From Haloarcula amylovorans (GTDB taxonomy: Archaea; Halobacteriota; Halobacteria; Halobacteriales; Haloarculaceae), in the NCBI RefSeq assembly GCF_004681185.1, contig NZ_SRIF01000012.1, positions 1 to 64,000 of the forward strand: a DNA stretch of 64,000 nucleotides, given 5' to 3'. The number at the start of each line of letters is the position of its first letter. The first letter of the stretch is position 1. The position numbers and the translations under genes are program-made. Below the pieces are notes generated by a model. The model made no database searches. It was not told the DNA's origin and saw only the letters and a program-made list of their open reading frames with translations. This document shows, piece by piece, positions 54,186 through 62,802 of this stretch.

Positions 54186-55256
54186 TCACTCGGCAGTGAA
54201 CTCAATCGGGTCCATGTCGAGAAACGCGGTTTCGTAGCCGTCGTGGCGCGCCAGTTGGGGTGGTGTCTCTACAGTGATTCTGACCGTATCGCCAGTCTTG
54301 AGTTCATCAATACCCATCCCATAGAAACTCCCGAGGTCAGGATCAAGGGACGCTTGGAGTGTCCCTTGTGTGATTGTATCCCCTCCACGGTCGAGTGTTG
54401 CTGAAAGAGCCATCCTCGGGAGCATCACGCGATTGTAGGGTGTGCGTGGAGAAACGATTAGGAAGGGTCCTTCAGTATCACTAAACCGATGGTCACCGTC
54501 AACGAGAGCAACCAGCATCGTTGCGTCACCGGATTGCCCTTCGTGGAGTAGTCGACCGGGAAGCTCGGATTTTGTCGGCACGACCGGTTCAGGAATCATT
54601 TCCATATCCATTAGATCGACTGTCCCACGGGTGCCTGCTTTGTCCCCTAACCGGCGAATCTCCAAATTGTACGTCTCATCCGTATCGAACGTGAACTGCA
54701 TCGTGGCAGACTGTCCCTCTGTAAATCGCCCGTTGAATGGACTCGTACGAGCTGTCTGCAACGGGCCAACCTGGAGCGTCACATCGTACTGTCCTTCCCC
54801 CGGGAGAGCGATATTGTCGCCGTAGTGGAACCCCATATTCGGCGAGATCATCGGCCAGAGGTTGGTCGAGGACACTCGACCGTCGCTGTTACTGATTTCG
54901 ACAGAGACGTCGACCGGGAGGATCGTCTCCGTCTCGGTGTCCCAGACACTCGCCATCAGATGCACCGAATCATCCGACTGAACGACGACTTTCGTCTTTC
55001 GTGAGCCAGTGAGGTTCCAGAAACGGTGCGGGAAGGAGTGCATCAGTGCAAATCCGAGACTGCCTGCCGTCGTCGTTCCGTACATTCCCATCCCTTCGAT
55101 GATTGCCGGATAGTAGACCGCGTCAGGTCGATCCTCCACGATCGGTGGATCACGCCATGCAGACTGCGTCTCGAATCCGAGCCGCCCCAGGCAACCAGAC
55201 AGTACCAGGCCCCCCGAGAGAGCAGTCCCCTGTTTGAGAAACGTTCTCCGATTCAT
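54186..55256 (-). CDS. P19/Tp34-like metal-binding lipoprotein, copy 2
   Basis: The 356-residue protein has a Tat/lipobox leader (NRRTFLKQG, LSGC), then a Tp34/P19-type domain with GMGMYG near the start and SPNMGFHYGDNIALPGEGQY. In bacterial P19 the Met and His residues bind copper and help iron uptake. A C-terminal domain with TPYNRVMLPRMALSATL follows. It is a paralogue of the gene at 55486. Confidence 0.78.
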   Translation of the reverse strand: MNRRTFLKQGTALSGGLVLSGCLGRLGFETQSAWRDPPIVEDRPDAVYYPAIIEGMGMYGTTTAGSLGFALMHSFPHRFWNLTGSRKTKVVVQSDDSVHLMASVWDTETETILPVDVSVEISNSDGRVSSTNLWPMISPNMGFHYGDNIALPGEGQYDVTLQVGPLQTARTSPFNGRFTEGQSATMQFTFDTDETYNLEIRRLGDKAGTRGTVDLMDMEMIPEPVVPTKSELPGRLLHEGQSGDATMLVALVDGDHRFSDTEGPFLIVSPRTPYNRVMLPRMALSATLDRGGDTITQGTLQASLDPDLGSFYGMGIDELKTGDTVRITVETPPQLARHDGYETAFLDMDPIEFTAE

Positions 55257-55358
55257 GTTCTCCTCTGAGATACTATGTTTGGTAGATTCATTGAGTCGAC
55301 CTCGCTGTCGTCAACCGGGGGTTTCTGTAACTGCCAGCCTCGGCCATTCTGTGACTGT

Positions 55359-55445
55359 CTACGCTAAGCGAACGACGAATCCGGTGAGTACCAGGAGTGA
55401 GACAACGCCAAGTAACGTCGCCAGTAGGAGGTGCTTCTCTTCCAT
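55359..55445 (-). CDS. 28-residue single-helix membrane microprotein
   Basis: On the minus strand ATG 55445 opens a 28-codon frame: MEEKHLLLATLLGVVSLL, then about ten more hydrophobic residues and one Arg. It is one acidic/basic head plus one membrane helix. It sits in the 229-base gap between the two P19-like genes and shares their strand. It is too short for confident calling, but the composition is not random. Confidence 0.45.
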   Translation of the reverse strand: MEEKHLLLATLLGVVSLLVLTGFVVRLA

Positions 55446-55485
55446 AGATTTGGCTTCGGTTGGAATTCTAAAGACACCTTTGGAA

Positions 55486-56547
55486 CTACAACGTCACCTG
55501 CACATCTGGCATATCAACGAAGGCTGTCTCGTATCCTTCATGGCGAGCTGTTTGTGGGGGCGAATCGACCGTGATCGTCAGCTCATCTCCCGTCTGTACA
55601 TCTGCGACCGTCGCTCCGTAGTGATAGCGGAGCTCTGGATCGATGGTTGCCTGTAGAATTCCGTCGAACACTGACATCCCGTCACGGTGCAGTGTTCCCG
55701 AAAGCGACATCATCGGCAGCATCGTTCGATTGTAGGGTGTGCGCGGAGAAACAGCGAGATACCTCTGCTCCTCGTCCCCACCGAAACGTGACGCGTCTTC
55801 GAGGATCGTAACCACGAACTTCGCGTCCCCACTCGTCCCCGAGCCACGAACGTCCCCCGGGAGCGCGTCCGGTGTCGGCACTTGCGAACTCGGTAACATC
55901 TCCATGTCCATCAGGTCGACAGCACCCTTCGTGCCTTCTCTGTCGTCGGGAATGTCCGTATACGAGATCTCGTTGAGCGTCGATTCGCTGAATTCGAACT
56001 CGAACGTGAACGAGGCGTTCCCCTGATTCTCGGCCAGCGACCCCGTCCGTCGCGTCGACGGCCCGCCGATGCTGACCTCGACAGTGTATGTGCCGTCGCC
56101 CTGGAGCTGTGCGTTATCGCCGAAGTGAAACCCCATCGGCTGGGAGAGCATCGGCCACGGTGCGAACTGGTCGACCTGCTCGCCGTCCTGTGTAATCGTG
56201 AGCTGTGGATTGATATCGGGTGGGATGATCCCCGTCTGTGTCTCCCAAACGACCGGCATCAGGTGAATCGAATCTTCGGATTGAATCTCGACCTTCGTGA
56301 TCCCATTCGGCTTCATCAGCCAGAACCGGTGCGCATACGAGTACGTGAGCGCACAACTGTACCCGCCCTGTTCCTTCATTCCGGGCATTTTCATGCCCTC
56401 GTAGTGGGTCGGATAGTAGACTGCGTCCGGGCGGTTCTCGGGGAGCGGTGGTGCCCGCGCTGACCGCGTCTCAAACAGGCCGGTACACCCCGCGAGCCCC
56501 ACGAGTGACGTGCCCCCGACCGCCCGAAGCACGTCACGACGATTCAT
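55486..56547 (-). CDS. P19/Tp34-like metal-binding lipoprotein, copy 1
   Basis: The 353-residue protein has a Tat/lipobox leader (NRRDVLRAVGG, LAGC) and a P19-type domain with YEGMKMPGMKE and SQPMGFHFGDNAQLQ, whose Met and His are candidate copper or iron ligands. The C-terminal domain with TPYNRTMLPMMSLSGTL is shared with the paralogue. Its start overlaps the end of the DyP-like gene by 14 bases. Confidence 0.8.
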   Translation of the reverse strand: MNRRDVLRAVGGTSLVGLAGCTGLFETRSARAPPLPENRPDAVYYPTHYEGMKMPGMKEQGGYSCALTYSYAHRFWLMKPNGITKVEIQSEDSIHLMPVVWETQTGIIPPDINPQLTITQDGEQVDQFAPWPMLSQPMGFHFGDNAQLQGDGTYTVEVSIGGPSTRRTGSLAENQGNASFTFEFEFSESTLNEISYTDIPDDREGTKGAVDLMDMEMLPSSQVPTPDALPGDVRGSGTSGDAKFVVTILEDASRFGGDEEQRYLAVSPRTPYNRTMLPMMSLSGTLHRDGMSVFDGILQATIDPELRYHYGATVADVQTGDELTITVDSPPQTARHEGYETAFVDMPDVQVTL

Positions 56548-57841
56548 GCGTCACCTCCTGTGCGTTCTCGACCGGTCGCGCAGGCGGCAGCGAACGCAAC
56601 GACCGTGGGGGGACGAGGAAATTACCGCGACGCTCCGTTCGGATGTACTGCAGGATGCCGTTGTTGTTTCGCTGACCGACGGCCGACTGCTCGGTGACGT
56701 CAGTGCCATTCATCGCTTCTCTCGTGTCGACGAAGTCGGTGATCCGTCGCTGGAGCGCAAGGAAGTGGAGGCTGGCGGTTTCACCGTCGGTAGAATCGAA
56801 GTCGCGCCGAAGGATGAGAGGCGAGTCATCGTCATCGCGAGCGCGGGCGGATTTCTGGGAGTGACCGACGACGCCCATCTCGCGGGCCGTCTCATCCGTT
56901 GGCTGACAGTCGTCGATTTTGCTGCTGGTTCCGAGATTGTCTCCAGCGCCCTCGATTACGTCGTTCTCGGCGTGGTACGGACAGAACATCTTCGCCTCAC
57001 GCTGCCAGCGATCGTCCTGATTGTACCACTGATTGAGATTGAGCTGGAGCTTGGAGATGTGCTGGGTCGTTCCACCGGCGAACGGCCCCGACTGGATTGT
57101 CACGCGATCTTCACTGGCCTGGTTCTTTTTGAATCCCGATTTGAATCCCATAAACAGCGGCGCGTCCTCTGGGACCTTATCTGCCGGAACACCCTCTGCA
57201 TCGTCAGCATTCTCCGCCGGCAACCCGTCCCCAATAAAGCCCGTCCGCCGGTCGGCGATTGAGAAAACATCGGTCAGTGTAGCGTCAGGCTGATCGACAC
57301 CGTTGAGGGTTGATTTGTTCCCTTTGAGGGCTTCTTCGGCACCGAGCACCACCTGTGCCGTGTTACTCGCGAGATGGACGACTGCATCGGGCGTATCGAA
57401 CTCGGGATCCTCAAACGGCGCAAGTGCTTCTGGATCAGGGAGGTCAACGTCTTCGGGAAGCGATTCGTCGAATCGGTCGAAGTATGCCGGAGAATAACTC
57501 ACCGTGAGCAATAACCCGCCCCCGCTTCGCTCGTAGGCGTGTTCGATCCCACGGAGAGCTGTTTCAACTTGGTCACGGTCGTCTTCGTTCGGGGGCCCGT
57601 CTCGTCGGTAATTTAGATAGAGGAGCACACGATGGCTCGGAGCGACGACGTTCCCGTGGTCGTCCCGTGGGAGGGCCTCATTCCAAGCGTGCTGACGTTG
57701 TGGATACGACGAGAGATCATCCGGCCCTGTTGGGACGTCAACATCTTCACGGCCTAAACAGGCACTGAATGCCGCTGCGCCTCCGATAGCGACGGCCGAC
57801 TTGAGGAATTCTCTGCGAGGGATACCTCTCTCATCAGTCAT
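56534..57841 (-). CDS. DyP-fold (EfeB-like) Tat lipoprotein with altered catalytic motif
   Basis: The 435-residue protein has a Tat signal (IPRREFLKSA) and a candidate lipid Cys28. The body resembles dye-decolourising peroxidases: a GFKSG motif at 232-236, a candidate haem-ligand His327 in GHSQKSAR, Arg345/Arg346, and a FLALQRRITDF stretch. In DyP the distal motif is GxxDG, so Ser replaces the catalytic Asp. Next to P19-like genes it resembles the EfeO/EfeB iron-uptake partnership. Confidence 0.75.
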   Translation of the reverse strand: MTDERGIPRREFLKSAVAIGGAAAFSACLGREDVDVPTGPDDLSSYPQRQHAWNEALPRDDHGNVVAPSHRVLLYLNYRRDGPPNEDDRDQVETALRGIEHAYERSGGGLLLTVSYSPAYFDRFDESLPEDVDLPDPEALAPFEDPEFDTPDAVVHLASNTAQVVLGAEEALKGNKSTLNGVDQPDATLTDVFSIADRRTGFIGDGLPAENADDAEGVPADKVPEDAPLFMGFKSGFKKNQASEDRVTIQSGPFAGGTTQHISKLQLNLNQWYNQDDRWQREAKMFCPYHAENDVIEGAGDNLGTSSKIDDCQPTDETAREMGVVGHSQKSARARDDDDSPLILRRDFDSTDGETASLHFLALQRRITDFVDTREAMNGTDVTEQSAVGQRNNNGILQYIRTERRGNFLVPPRSLRSLPPARPVENAQEVTHESS

Positions 57842-57917
57842 TGACGACAGTTAGGAAGCCAACGGAAAAGGCGGTTCTGGTAGAGTTCTTGAATCCCCGC
57901 TCAAGGTCGGTAGTAGA

Positions 57918-58505
57918 CTATCTGGTGATGAGCTTCTTCACCAAGTTCCACCCGATAAATCGGGGGGCCCGCTTGCGGTATTGCTCGTATTCCTGGCCAT
58001 ACTGCTCTCGCAGCCACGGTTCTTCGGCAAACGGGAACAGTGCGTACACGAGGATGGTCAAGATGCCGTGTACAGCCAGTTTCCGGGAGTTCACTGCAAT
58101 GATCGCGCCGACGATGAACGTAATGAATCCCACGCTCTGAGGGTTGCGCGTGTACTGGTAGATACCGTTCGTCCGAAGTTCCCCTTCTCTTCCACTGCTT
58201 TCCATCCACCCAAGTTCGAAGAGTGCTGAGAGGGCAAATCCCATCCCGAGTGCGGCGATACCGCTACCCGTGAGTTTGCTCCAACGTTCGGTGAAAATGA
58301 AGGAGTCCCGATCGAGCGCGCCCAGCACGGGAAACCCAGCGAACACGACGGAGAGCGCTGACCAATTGAACCACCACCGCCAAGAGCTGTCACCGATGGG
58401 CCACACTCGACGGTCAGGATGAACCGCACTGATGGCGTACCCGAGAATCAGCGTGACATCCGCGACGACCGCCGTCAGGAGCGCACGATCTGAGAACGAG
58501 GACAT
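57918..58505 (-). CDS. Isoprenylcysteine/phospholipid methyltransferase-like membrane protein
   Basis: The 195-residue membrane protein has the ICMT/PEMT-like C-terminal part: GIYQYTRNPQSVGFITFIVG and EEPWLREQYGQEYEQYRKR. These residues form the S-adenosylmethionine site in the family. I chose ATG 58505; a longer frame reads through the divergent promoter. The methyl acceptor, lipid or prenylated protein, is unknown. Confidence 0.8.
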   Translation of the reverse strand: MSSFSDRALLTAVVADVTLILGYAISAVHPDRRVWPIGDSSWRWWFNWSALSVVFAGFPVLGALDRDSFIFTERWSKLTGSGIAALGMGFALSALFELGWMESSGREGELRTNGIYQYTRNPQSVGFITFIVGAIIAVNSRKLAVHGILTILVYALFPFAEEPWLREQYGQEYEQYRKRAPRFIGWNLVKKLITR

Positions 58506-58675
58506 ACGTGTATGTCGTGATAGTGAAGGACAAAAAAGTGAGACAATCTTGGGTTCGCATCTGGGTACTGCTCCCTCTGAAGAGGTTTGGAACCACCAAC
58601 CACTCTCTACAATTCTAACATCCGGAGTAACTCGAATCGACGTTCTCAGGTAACTGCGTTTCAAATTCAGCCCAC

Positions 58676-59014
58676 ATGGCGGGATTTGTCCCACTCCATA
58701 GCGGGTTTACCGGTTCGCAGTCCCTTCCGTTGCTCGTGGTGATCACCGCCGCGGCTGCGGGTACAGCGGTACTTCTGGGACTTGCGATCGGCGCGTTCGT
58801 TCAACGCCAATCCCGTCCATATCTGTTAATCGTCGCTGCATTGGCTGCCCTTCTTGGACGCTCTGCGGTTGCGGGGATCTCCATCGTAGGCCTGTTTTCA
58901 CAAGCCGAGCATCACCTCCTCGAACACGGGCTTGATGTCATTCTTGTAGCGCTCGTTATTGCTGCAGTCTATCACTCCCGAACCATTTCGAACGAGACCA
59001 ACTTCGATACATGA
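58676..59014 (+). CDS. Small three-helix membrane protein
   Basis: The 112-residue protein has three hydrophobic helices (PLLVVITAAAAGTAVLLG at the start). It ends with a short polar tail and overlaps the next start as ATGA at 59011. It matches the size and layout of the membrane partners at 14020 and 45058, but here it precedes the regulator. Confidence 0.7.
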   Translation: MAGFVPLHSGFTGSQSLPLLVVITAAAAGTAVLLGLAIGAFVQRQSRPYLLIVAALAALLGRSAVAGISIVGLFSQAEHHLLEHGLDVILVALVIAAVYHSRTISNETNFDT

Positions 59015-59529
59015 CACACCAACGTGACCGAATTCACGAGTATATTGCCACCCACCCTGGAGAACACTTCAACGCGCTCACGCGGAGACTCGACCTCGCA
59101 CCAGGACAGGTACAGTACCATCTCAGGAAACTCCAGAATCAAGAGAGAGTGGTCAACCTACCTCTCTATGGCCGGACCCACTATTACACACCGGAATATG
59201 ATGCGTGGGAGCGGGGAGCAATCGCTGTCCTTCGCCGGGAAACAGCACGCGACATCTTATTCTGTGTTCTCGAACAGGGAACATCCAGCCCGAACGCTGT
59301 CACAGAGTCCCTCGGGATTGCTCGGGGAACCCTTGAGTGGCACTTGGATCATTTGACGGAACAGAATCTCATCGAGAAACACCGAGATGTCAATAATCAC
59401 GTGACGCTGGTCGCAGCCGAGCGGACTGAGACCGCTCGCCTCCTCGAAGAGATCTCCCCCTCGCTGTCCGATCGGATGATCGACCGGTTCACCCGCCTCG
59501 TCGATAACCTATTGGCGGATGGATCGTAA
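59011..59529 (+). CDS. Double winged-helix regulator paired with membrane protein
   Basis: The 172-residue protein has two winged helices in tandem: GEHFNALTRRLDLAPGQVQY with a wing NLPLYGRTHYYTPEY, then SSPNAVTESLGIARGTLEWH. This layout is common in haloarchaeal regulators. The ATGA overlap couples it to the membrane protein before it. Confidence 0.8.
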   Translation: MTHQRDRIHEYIATHPGEHFNALTRRLDLAPGQVQYHLRKLQNQERVVNLPLYGRTHYYTPEYDAWERGAIAVLRRETARDILFCVLEQGTSSPNAVTESLGIARGTLEWHLDHLTEQNLIEKHRDVNNHVTLVAAERTETARLLEEISPSLSDRMIDRFTRLVDNLLADGS

Positions 59530-59600
59530 CGAGCCCTCGGATGTATTTCGTTGAAACGAGAACTTGATTGTTCGATTACTGCACCCACTTGGATAGAACG

Positions 59601-59894
59601 CTATGCAGTCCCTGAGTCCACGGTTCCCAGATACTGGGTTTCCCACTCACGACGTGCCTCTATTTCACGCTGACCGCGCTGTGTAACTGTGTATACGTTC
59701 GTCCGCCTGTCGAGTTCACCCTTCTCGAGCAGTCCTTTGTCGACGAGGTCGTCGAGATTCGGATAGAGGCGCCCGTGGTTGATCTCCTGTTCGTAGTAGT
59801 CGTCGAGTTCGTCTTTGATTGCGAGCCCGTGTGGTTCCTTGAGCCCGGCCGTTACATACAAGATGTCCCGCTGGAACCCAGTTAGATCGTGCAT
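59601..59894 (-). CDS. PadR-family transcriptional regulator, copy 2
   Basis: The 97-residue protein is a close paralogue of 31545-31841, sharing YYEQEINHGRLYPNLDDLV and TNVYTVTQRG. I chose ATG 59894 because it aligns with the other copy; the upstream in-frame extension is absent there. The shared promoter block lies at about 59897-59940. It is divergent from the DUF1931 gene. Confidence 0.9.
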   Translation of the reverse strand: MHDLTGFQRDILYVTAGLKEPHGLAIKDELDDYYEQEINHGRLYPNLDDLVDKGLLEKGELDRRTNVYTVTQRGQREIEARREWETQYLGTVDSGTA

Positions 59895-59994
59895 CCGTCT
59901 GTTCTCTATTTTGAGGGGTGGCATATGTTCTCTCTGGTACCCCGAGGCGATTTTGGCTTGACTGGGTCGGGATATCGCGTGAAAACTTCGAACC

Positions 59995-60002
59995 TTTATA
60001 TA
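59995..60002 (+). promoter_or_regulatory. TATA box for DUF1931 gene
   Basis: TTTATATA ends 25 bases before the ATG at 60028, as for a leaderless transcript. Confidence 0.55.
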
Positions 60003-60027
60003 GTGGACAGGTGAATTCCGCGATGGA

Positions 60028-60195
60028 ATGTCTGACCTAATCGTCAAAGCAGCCGTGAAGGACGCACTCTCGGACAACAACGTCTCGGCAGATTTCTACG
60101 ACACGCTCAACGAGGAGGTCGCCGAACTGCTCGACGACGCCGCAGAGCGTGCCGAGTCCAACGACCGGAAGACGGTCCAGCCCCGCGACCTGTAG
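60028..60195 (+). CDS. DUF1931 small histone-fold-like protein
   Basis: The 55-residue protein starts MSDLIVKAAVKDAL and ends RKTVQPRDL. This fits the short haloarchaeal DUF1931 family, which has a histone-like fold; the C-terminal KTVQPRDL is the usual hallmark of the second strand-helix junction in histone folds. It may bind DNA or assemble as a dimer. A TATA box precedes it, and it lies between a PadR gene and xseA. Confidence 0.8.
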   Translation: MSDLIVKAAVKDALSDNNVSADFYDTLNEEVAELLDDAAERAESNDRKTVQPRDL

Positions 60196-60270
60196 GCCTG
60201 CGTAACGCAGCCAAGCCCGTCACTCGAACGTAGCTTTTTGAGGTTCCTGTACAGAAGTTAGGAAACGAAG

Positions 60271-61323
60271 ATGGCGGACGCACCGGATACTGAACGGCAG
60301 GCGGTCGAGCCTGAGGCAGGAGACGTCCTCAGCGTGTCACAGCTGAACGACCGAATCGCCTCGGTCGTCGAGGATGCGCCTGCCCTCGACGGTGTCCGCT
60401 GTATTGGCGAAGTCACGGATCTCCATCAGAACAGTACAGCGCTCTACTTCACGCTTACCGATGGCGACGCCGAGCTCCCCTGTATGATCTGGGCAAACCG
60501 CTATCGGAAGATGGACGCCGAGCTCGAGGACGGGACTGAGGTCATCCTGGAAGGCGATATCGACTACTGGACTGAAGGCGGGAAAATCGACCTCAAGCCG
60601 TGGGAAGTGATCGTCGTCGGCGACGGCGACCAAGCGGCCGCGGTCGAGCGACTGCGCAGCGAGCTCGAAGAGCGTGGCTGGTTCGACGACGAGCAGAAAC
60701 AGCGCCCGCCAGCGTTTCCGGAACGGGTCGGTGTTGTGACCTCACTCCGAGGGGATGCTCGGTACGACATCCAGAGCGCGATCCACGAGCAAGACCCTAC
60801 AGTCGACATCCTGGTGAAGGATGCGACCGTCCAAGGGTCAGAGGCACCGACGTCTATCGCGAACGGGATTCACCATCTGGACCGCTCCGAGGACGTCGAT
60901 TCAATTATCGTCGGCCGCGGCGGTGGGAGCGATTCGAACCTTCAGGCGTTCAACACCGAGCGGGTCGCGGAAGCGATCTTCACCGCGAACACCCCGATCG
61001 TCACGGCAATTGGCCATACTGACGACCGGCTAATCGCGGATCGGGTAGCGGATATGGCCGCGATCACACCGACAGCGGCCGGCGAGTACATCGCGAAGTC
61101 TCGGAATGACTTCCTGGCTAGCGACATTGGCCCGCTTGAGCAACAGCTTGAGGCCGCGTACGAGACCTTTGAACAGGAGCACGAACACGAACAGGAACTG
61201 GCCGAGGCAGTCGAAGAGGCGACCGCGCCTGAGGGCCTGTCGCCAGTTTACTACAAGGTTGCAATTGTCGTGCTCCTAGTGCTGTTGCTGCTCATTACTG
61301 CACTCTGGCTGGGGGTGATCTAA
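60271..61323 (+). CDS. xseA: Exonuclease VII large subunit with C-terminal membrane helix
   Basis: The 350-residue protein has the XseA OB fold at the start (GVRCIGEVTDLHQNSTALYF) and the nuclease core with RVGVVTSLRGDARYDI, VGRGGGSDSNLQAFN and GHTDDRLIADRVADMAAITP. It ends in a hydrophobic helix (VAIVVLLVLLLLITALWLGV), which bacterial XseA lacks. The usual long coiled-coil C-terminus is replaced by a short acidic linker. With XseB it degrades single-stranded DNA. Confidence 0.9.
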   Translation: MADAPDTERQAVEPEAGDVLSVSQLNDRIASVVEDAPALDGVRCIGEVTDLHQNSTALYFTLTDGDAELPCMIWANRYRKMDAELEDGTEVILEGDIDYWTEGGKIDLKPWEVIVVGDGDQAAAVERLRSELEERGWFDDEQKQRPPAFPERVGVVTSLRGDARYDIQSAIHEQDPTVDILVKDATVQGSEAPTSIANGIHHLDRSEDVDSIIVGRGGGSDSNLQAFNTERVAEAIFTANTPIVTAIGHTDDRLIADRVADMAAITPTAAGEYIAKSRNDFLASDIGPLEQQLEAAYETFEQEHEHEQELAEAVEEATAPEGLSPVYYKVAIVVLLVLLLLITALWLGVI

Positions 61324-61326
61324 TCG

Positions 61327-61509
61327 ATGGCAAAAGACACGGACATCAGGAGTCGGATGAACCGAATCGAAGAGATTATCGACCAACTCGACGCGGATGA
61401 GGTGTCACTTGATGAAGGGAGTGAGCTGTACGAGGAAGGGCAGGAGTTACTAACTGAAATCCGCGAGCGACTCCACGAAGGCCAGGGCGAGGTCATCGAG
61501 ATCAAATGA
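61327..61509 (+). CDS. xseB: Exonuclease VII small subunit
   Basis: The 60-residue protein has the XseB pattern RMNRIEEIIDQLDADEVSLD and SELYEEGQELLTEIRERL. It starts three bases after the xseA stop. The small subunit binds the large one to form the active nuclease. Confidence 0.9.
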   Translation: MAKDTDIRSRMNRIEEIIDQLDADEVSLDEGSELYEEGQELLTEIRERLHEGQGEVIEIK

Positions 61510-61656
61510 GGAACGGCAGCGGTATCGACTGTCTCTCCGCGTTAACCAACAGCCTGCCGTTGTTCACGAGCTTGTTGGTTAAGGTCGCTAGCCACGGTTA
61601 CCCTTCAGGCTTATCTGCGATGTCCTCCCATTTCGAACCGTTCGACGGTAGTTCCA

Positions 61657-62031
61657 ATGTTCCATGAGACGGTTCTGATATTCGGCGTCTACCTACTCGC
61701 GTGTGGTGTAGCGTGGATCCTCCATGAGTCCGCACACTACGCCGTCCACAGGCTCTATGCGGAATCAGTCTCGTTCGGTGTCAATCGACGTGGCCCATAC
61801 GTTGACGCCGTTTACGCCCCGTCTGCTCCGACGGTCGCTATCCGACTCGGTTCGATCGCGCCGACTCTCCTCTATACCCCTATTGTCGTACTCGGAATTG
61901 GAGCCTATCTCTCGTCGAATCCGGTTCCACAGTTGGATCCAGTCGGGTGGTCGCTTGTCGCCGTTCCTCTCGTGATTTTGACTTTTCCGACTGGTGCTGA
62001 TATCCAAGCGTGTCTCAACGCCTCAGAATAG
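61657..62031 (+). CDS. Putative membrane zinc metallopeptidase (HESAH)
   Basis: The 124-residue protein has three hydrophobic helices. HESAHYAVHRL follows the first, giving the HExxH zinc motif inside or beside the membrane, and TGADIQACLNA near the end could supply the third ligand Asp, as in M50/DUF3267-type proteins. It is short for the class. The target is unknown. Confidence 0.6.
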   Translation: MFHETVLIFGVYLLACGVAWILHESAHYAVHRLYAESVSFGVNRRGPYVDAVYAPSAPTVAIRLGSIAPTLLYTPIVVLGIGAYLSSNPVPQLDPVGWSLVAVPLVILTFPTGADIQACLNASE

Positions 62032-62139
62032 CGTTTCTTAACGTGTATTCGGTCGGCGTCAGACAAACACTTCATTAGTTACATAGTCAGATTTTAAGAA
62101 AGTCATTGGCCGTCAGTATTTAGTAGATAAGACGCAAGT

Positions 62140-62439
62140 ATGTGCAAATGTATCATGGCACAAGCCAGTCCCCGCAGTACCCCCCGTGAAACTGATACGG
62201 ACGAGCGGTCCTCCGTGTCAGTTGAAGCGTGGTTGGAGGCGGTCAGTAGAGAACTGGATCCCGCCGAGTGTGAGGACCTCTCCGAACTCGGCATCTACTC
62301 GATCCACGAACACAGCAGCGCCCGCACGATCACCCTTCCTGAGGATGCGGACGAGTTCGAGGACGCGACGACGGTAAAGCAGTACTATTTCGAGGGCGAG
62401 GATTGCCCGCTTCTCATCGTTGCTCCGCTGCAGGTCTAA
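62140..62439 (+). CDS. Hypothetical acidic protein
   Basis: The 99-residue protein has VEAWLEAVSRELDPAECEDLS and a beta-like second half (SARTITLPEDADEFEDATTV). It starts MCKCIMAQ with an early Cys pair; ATG 62155 is an alternative start. I do not recognise a family. Confidence 0.55.
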   Translation: MCKCIMAQASPRSTPRETDTDERSSVSVEAWLEAVSRELDPAECEDLSELGIYSIHEHSSARTITLPEDADEFEDATTVKQYYFEGEDCPLLIVAPLQV

Positions 62440-62459
62440 GTCGCCCTGTGGGTCGCAGA

Positions 62460-62663
62460 TCAGCAGTCGGTGTCATCTTCTTTGTGGTCGGAATAGAACT
62501 GGATGAGGTACTGGAATCGGCCTGTATCACTCGTGAATGAGTCGAGTTCTTCCTGTAACCACTCGTATTTGTCCTGCGGGATTCGCATATTGATTCGGGC
62601 CACATCGTCGCTAACATCCGAGTCGGAGTTGCTGGCGCTGGTTGCTGTGTCCGCGTCTGACAT
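62460..62663 (-). CDS. Ribbon-helix-helix-like small protein
   Basis: The 67-residue protein has a polar N-terminus and then ARINMRIPQDKYEWLQEELD, the pattern of a beta strand plus two helices seen in RHH DNA-binding proteins. I chose ATG 62663 because the upstream extension lacks acidic bias. It may control the divergent genes at 62803 onward. Confidence 0.6.
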   Translation of the reverse strand: MSDADTATSASNSDSDVSDDVARINMRIPQDKYEWLQEELDSFTSDTGRFQYLIQFYSDHKEDDTDC

Positions 62664-62802
62664 TAGTTCGACCCAGGCTATGCGGTCGCATATATCCCAG
62701 TAGAATGAGAACTTCTCTAGAGAACTTGGAGAACTTTGAAGATCTACAAATTCATTCAAATTTTCTGACCTCTTTTGGTCGTGCTATCCTTTCCCACAAA
62801 CG

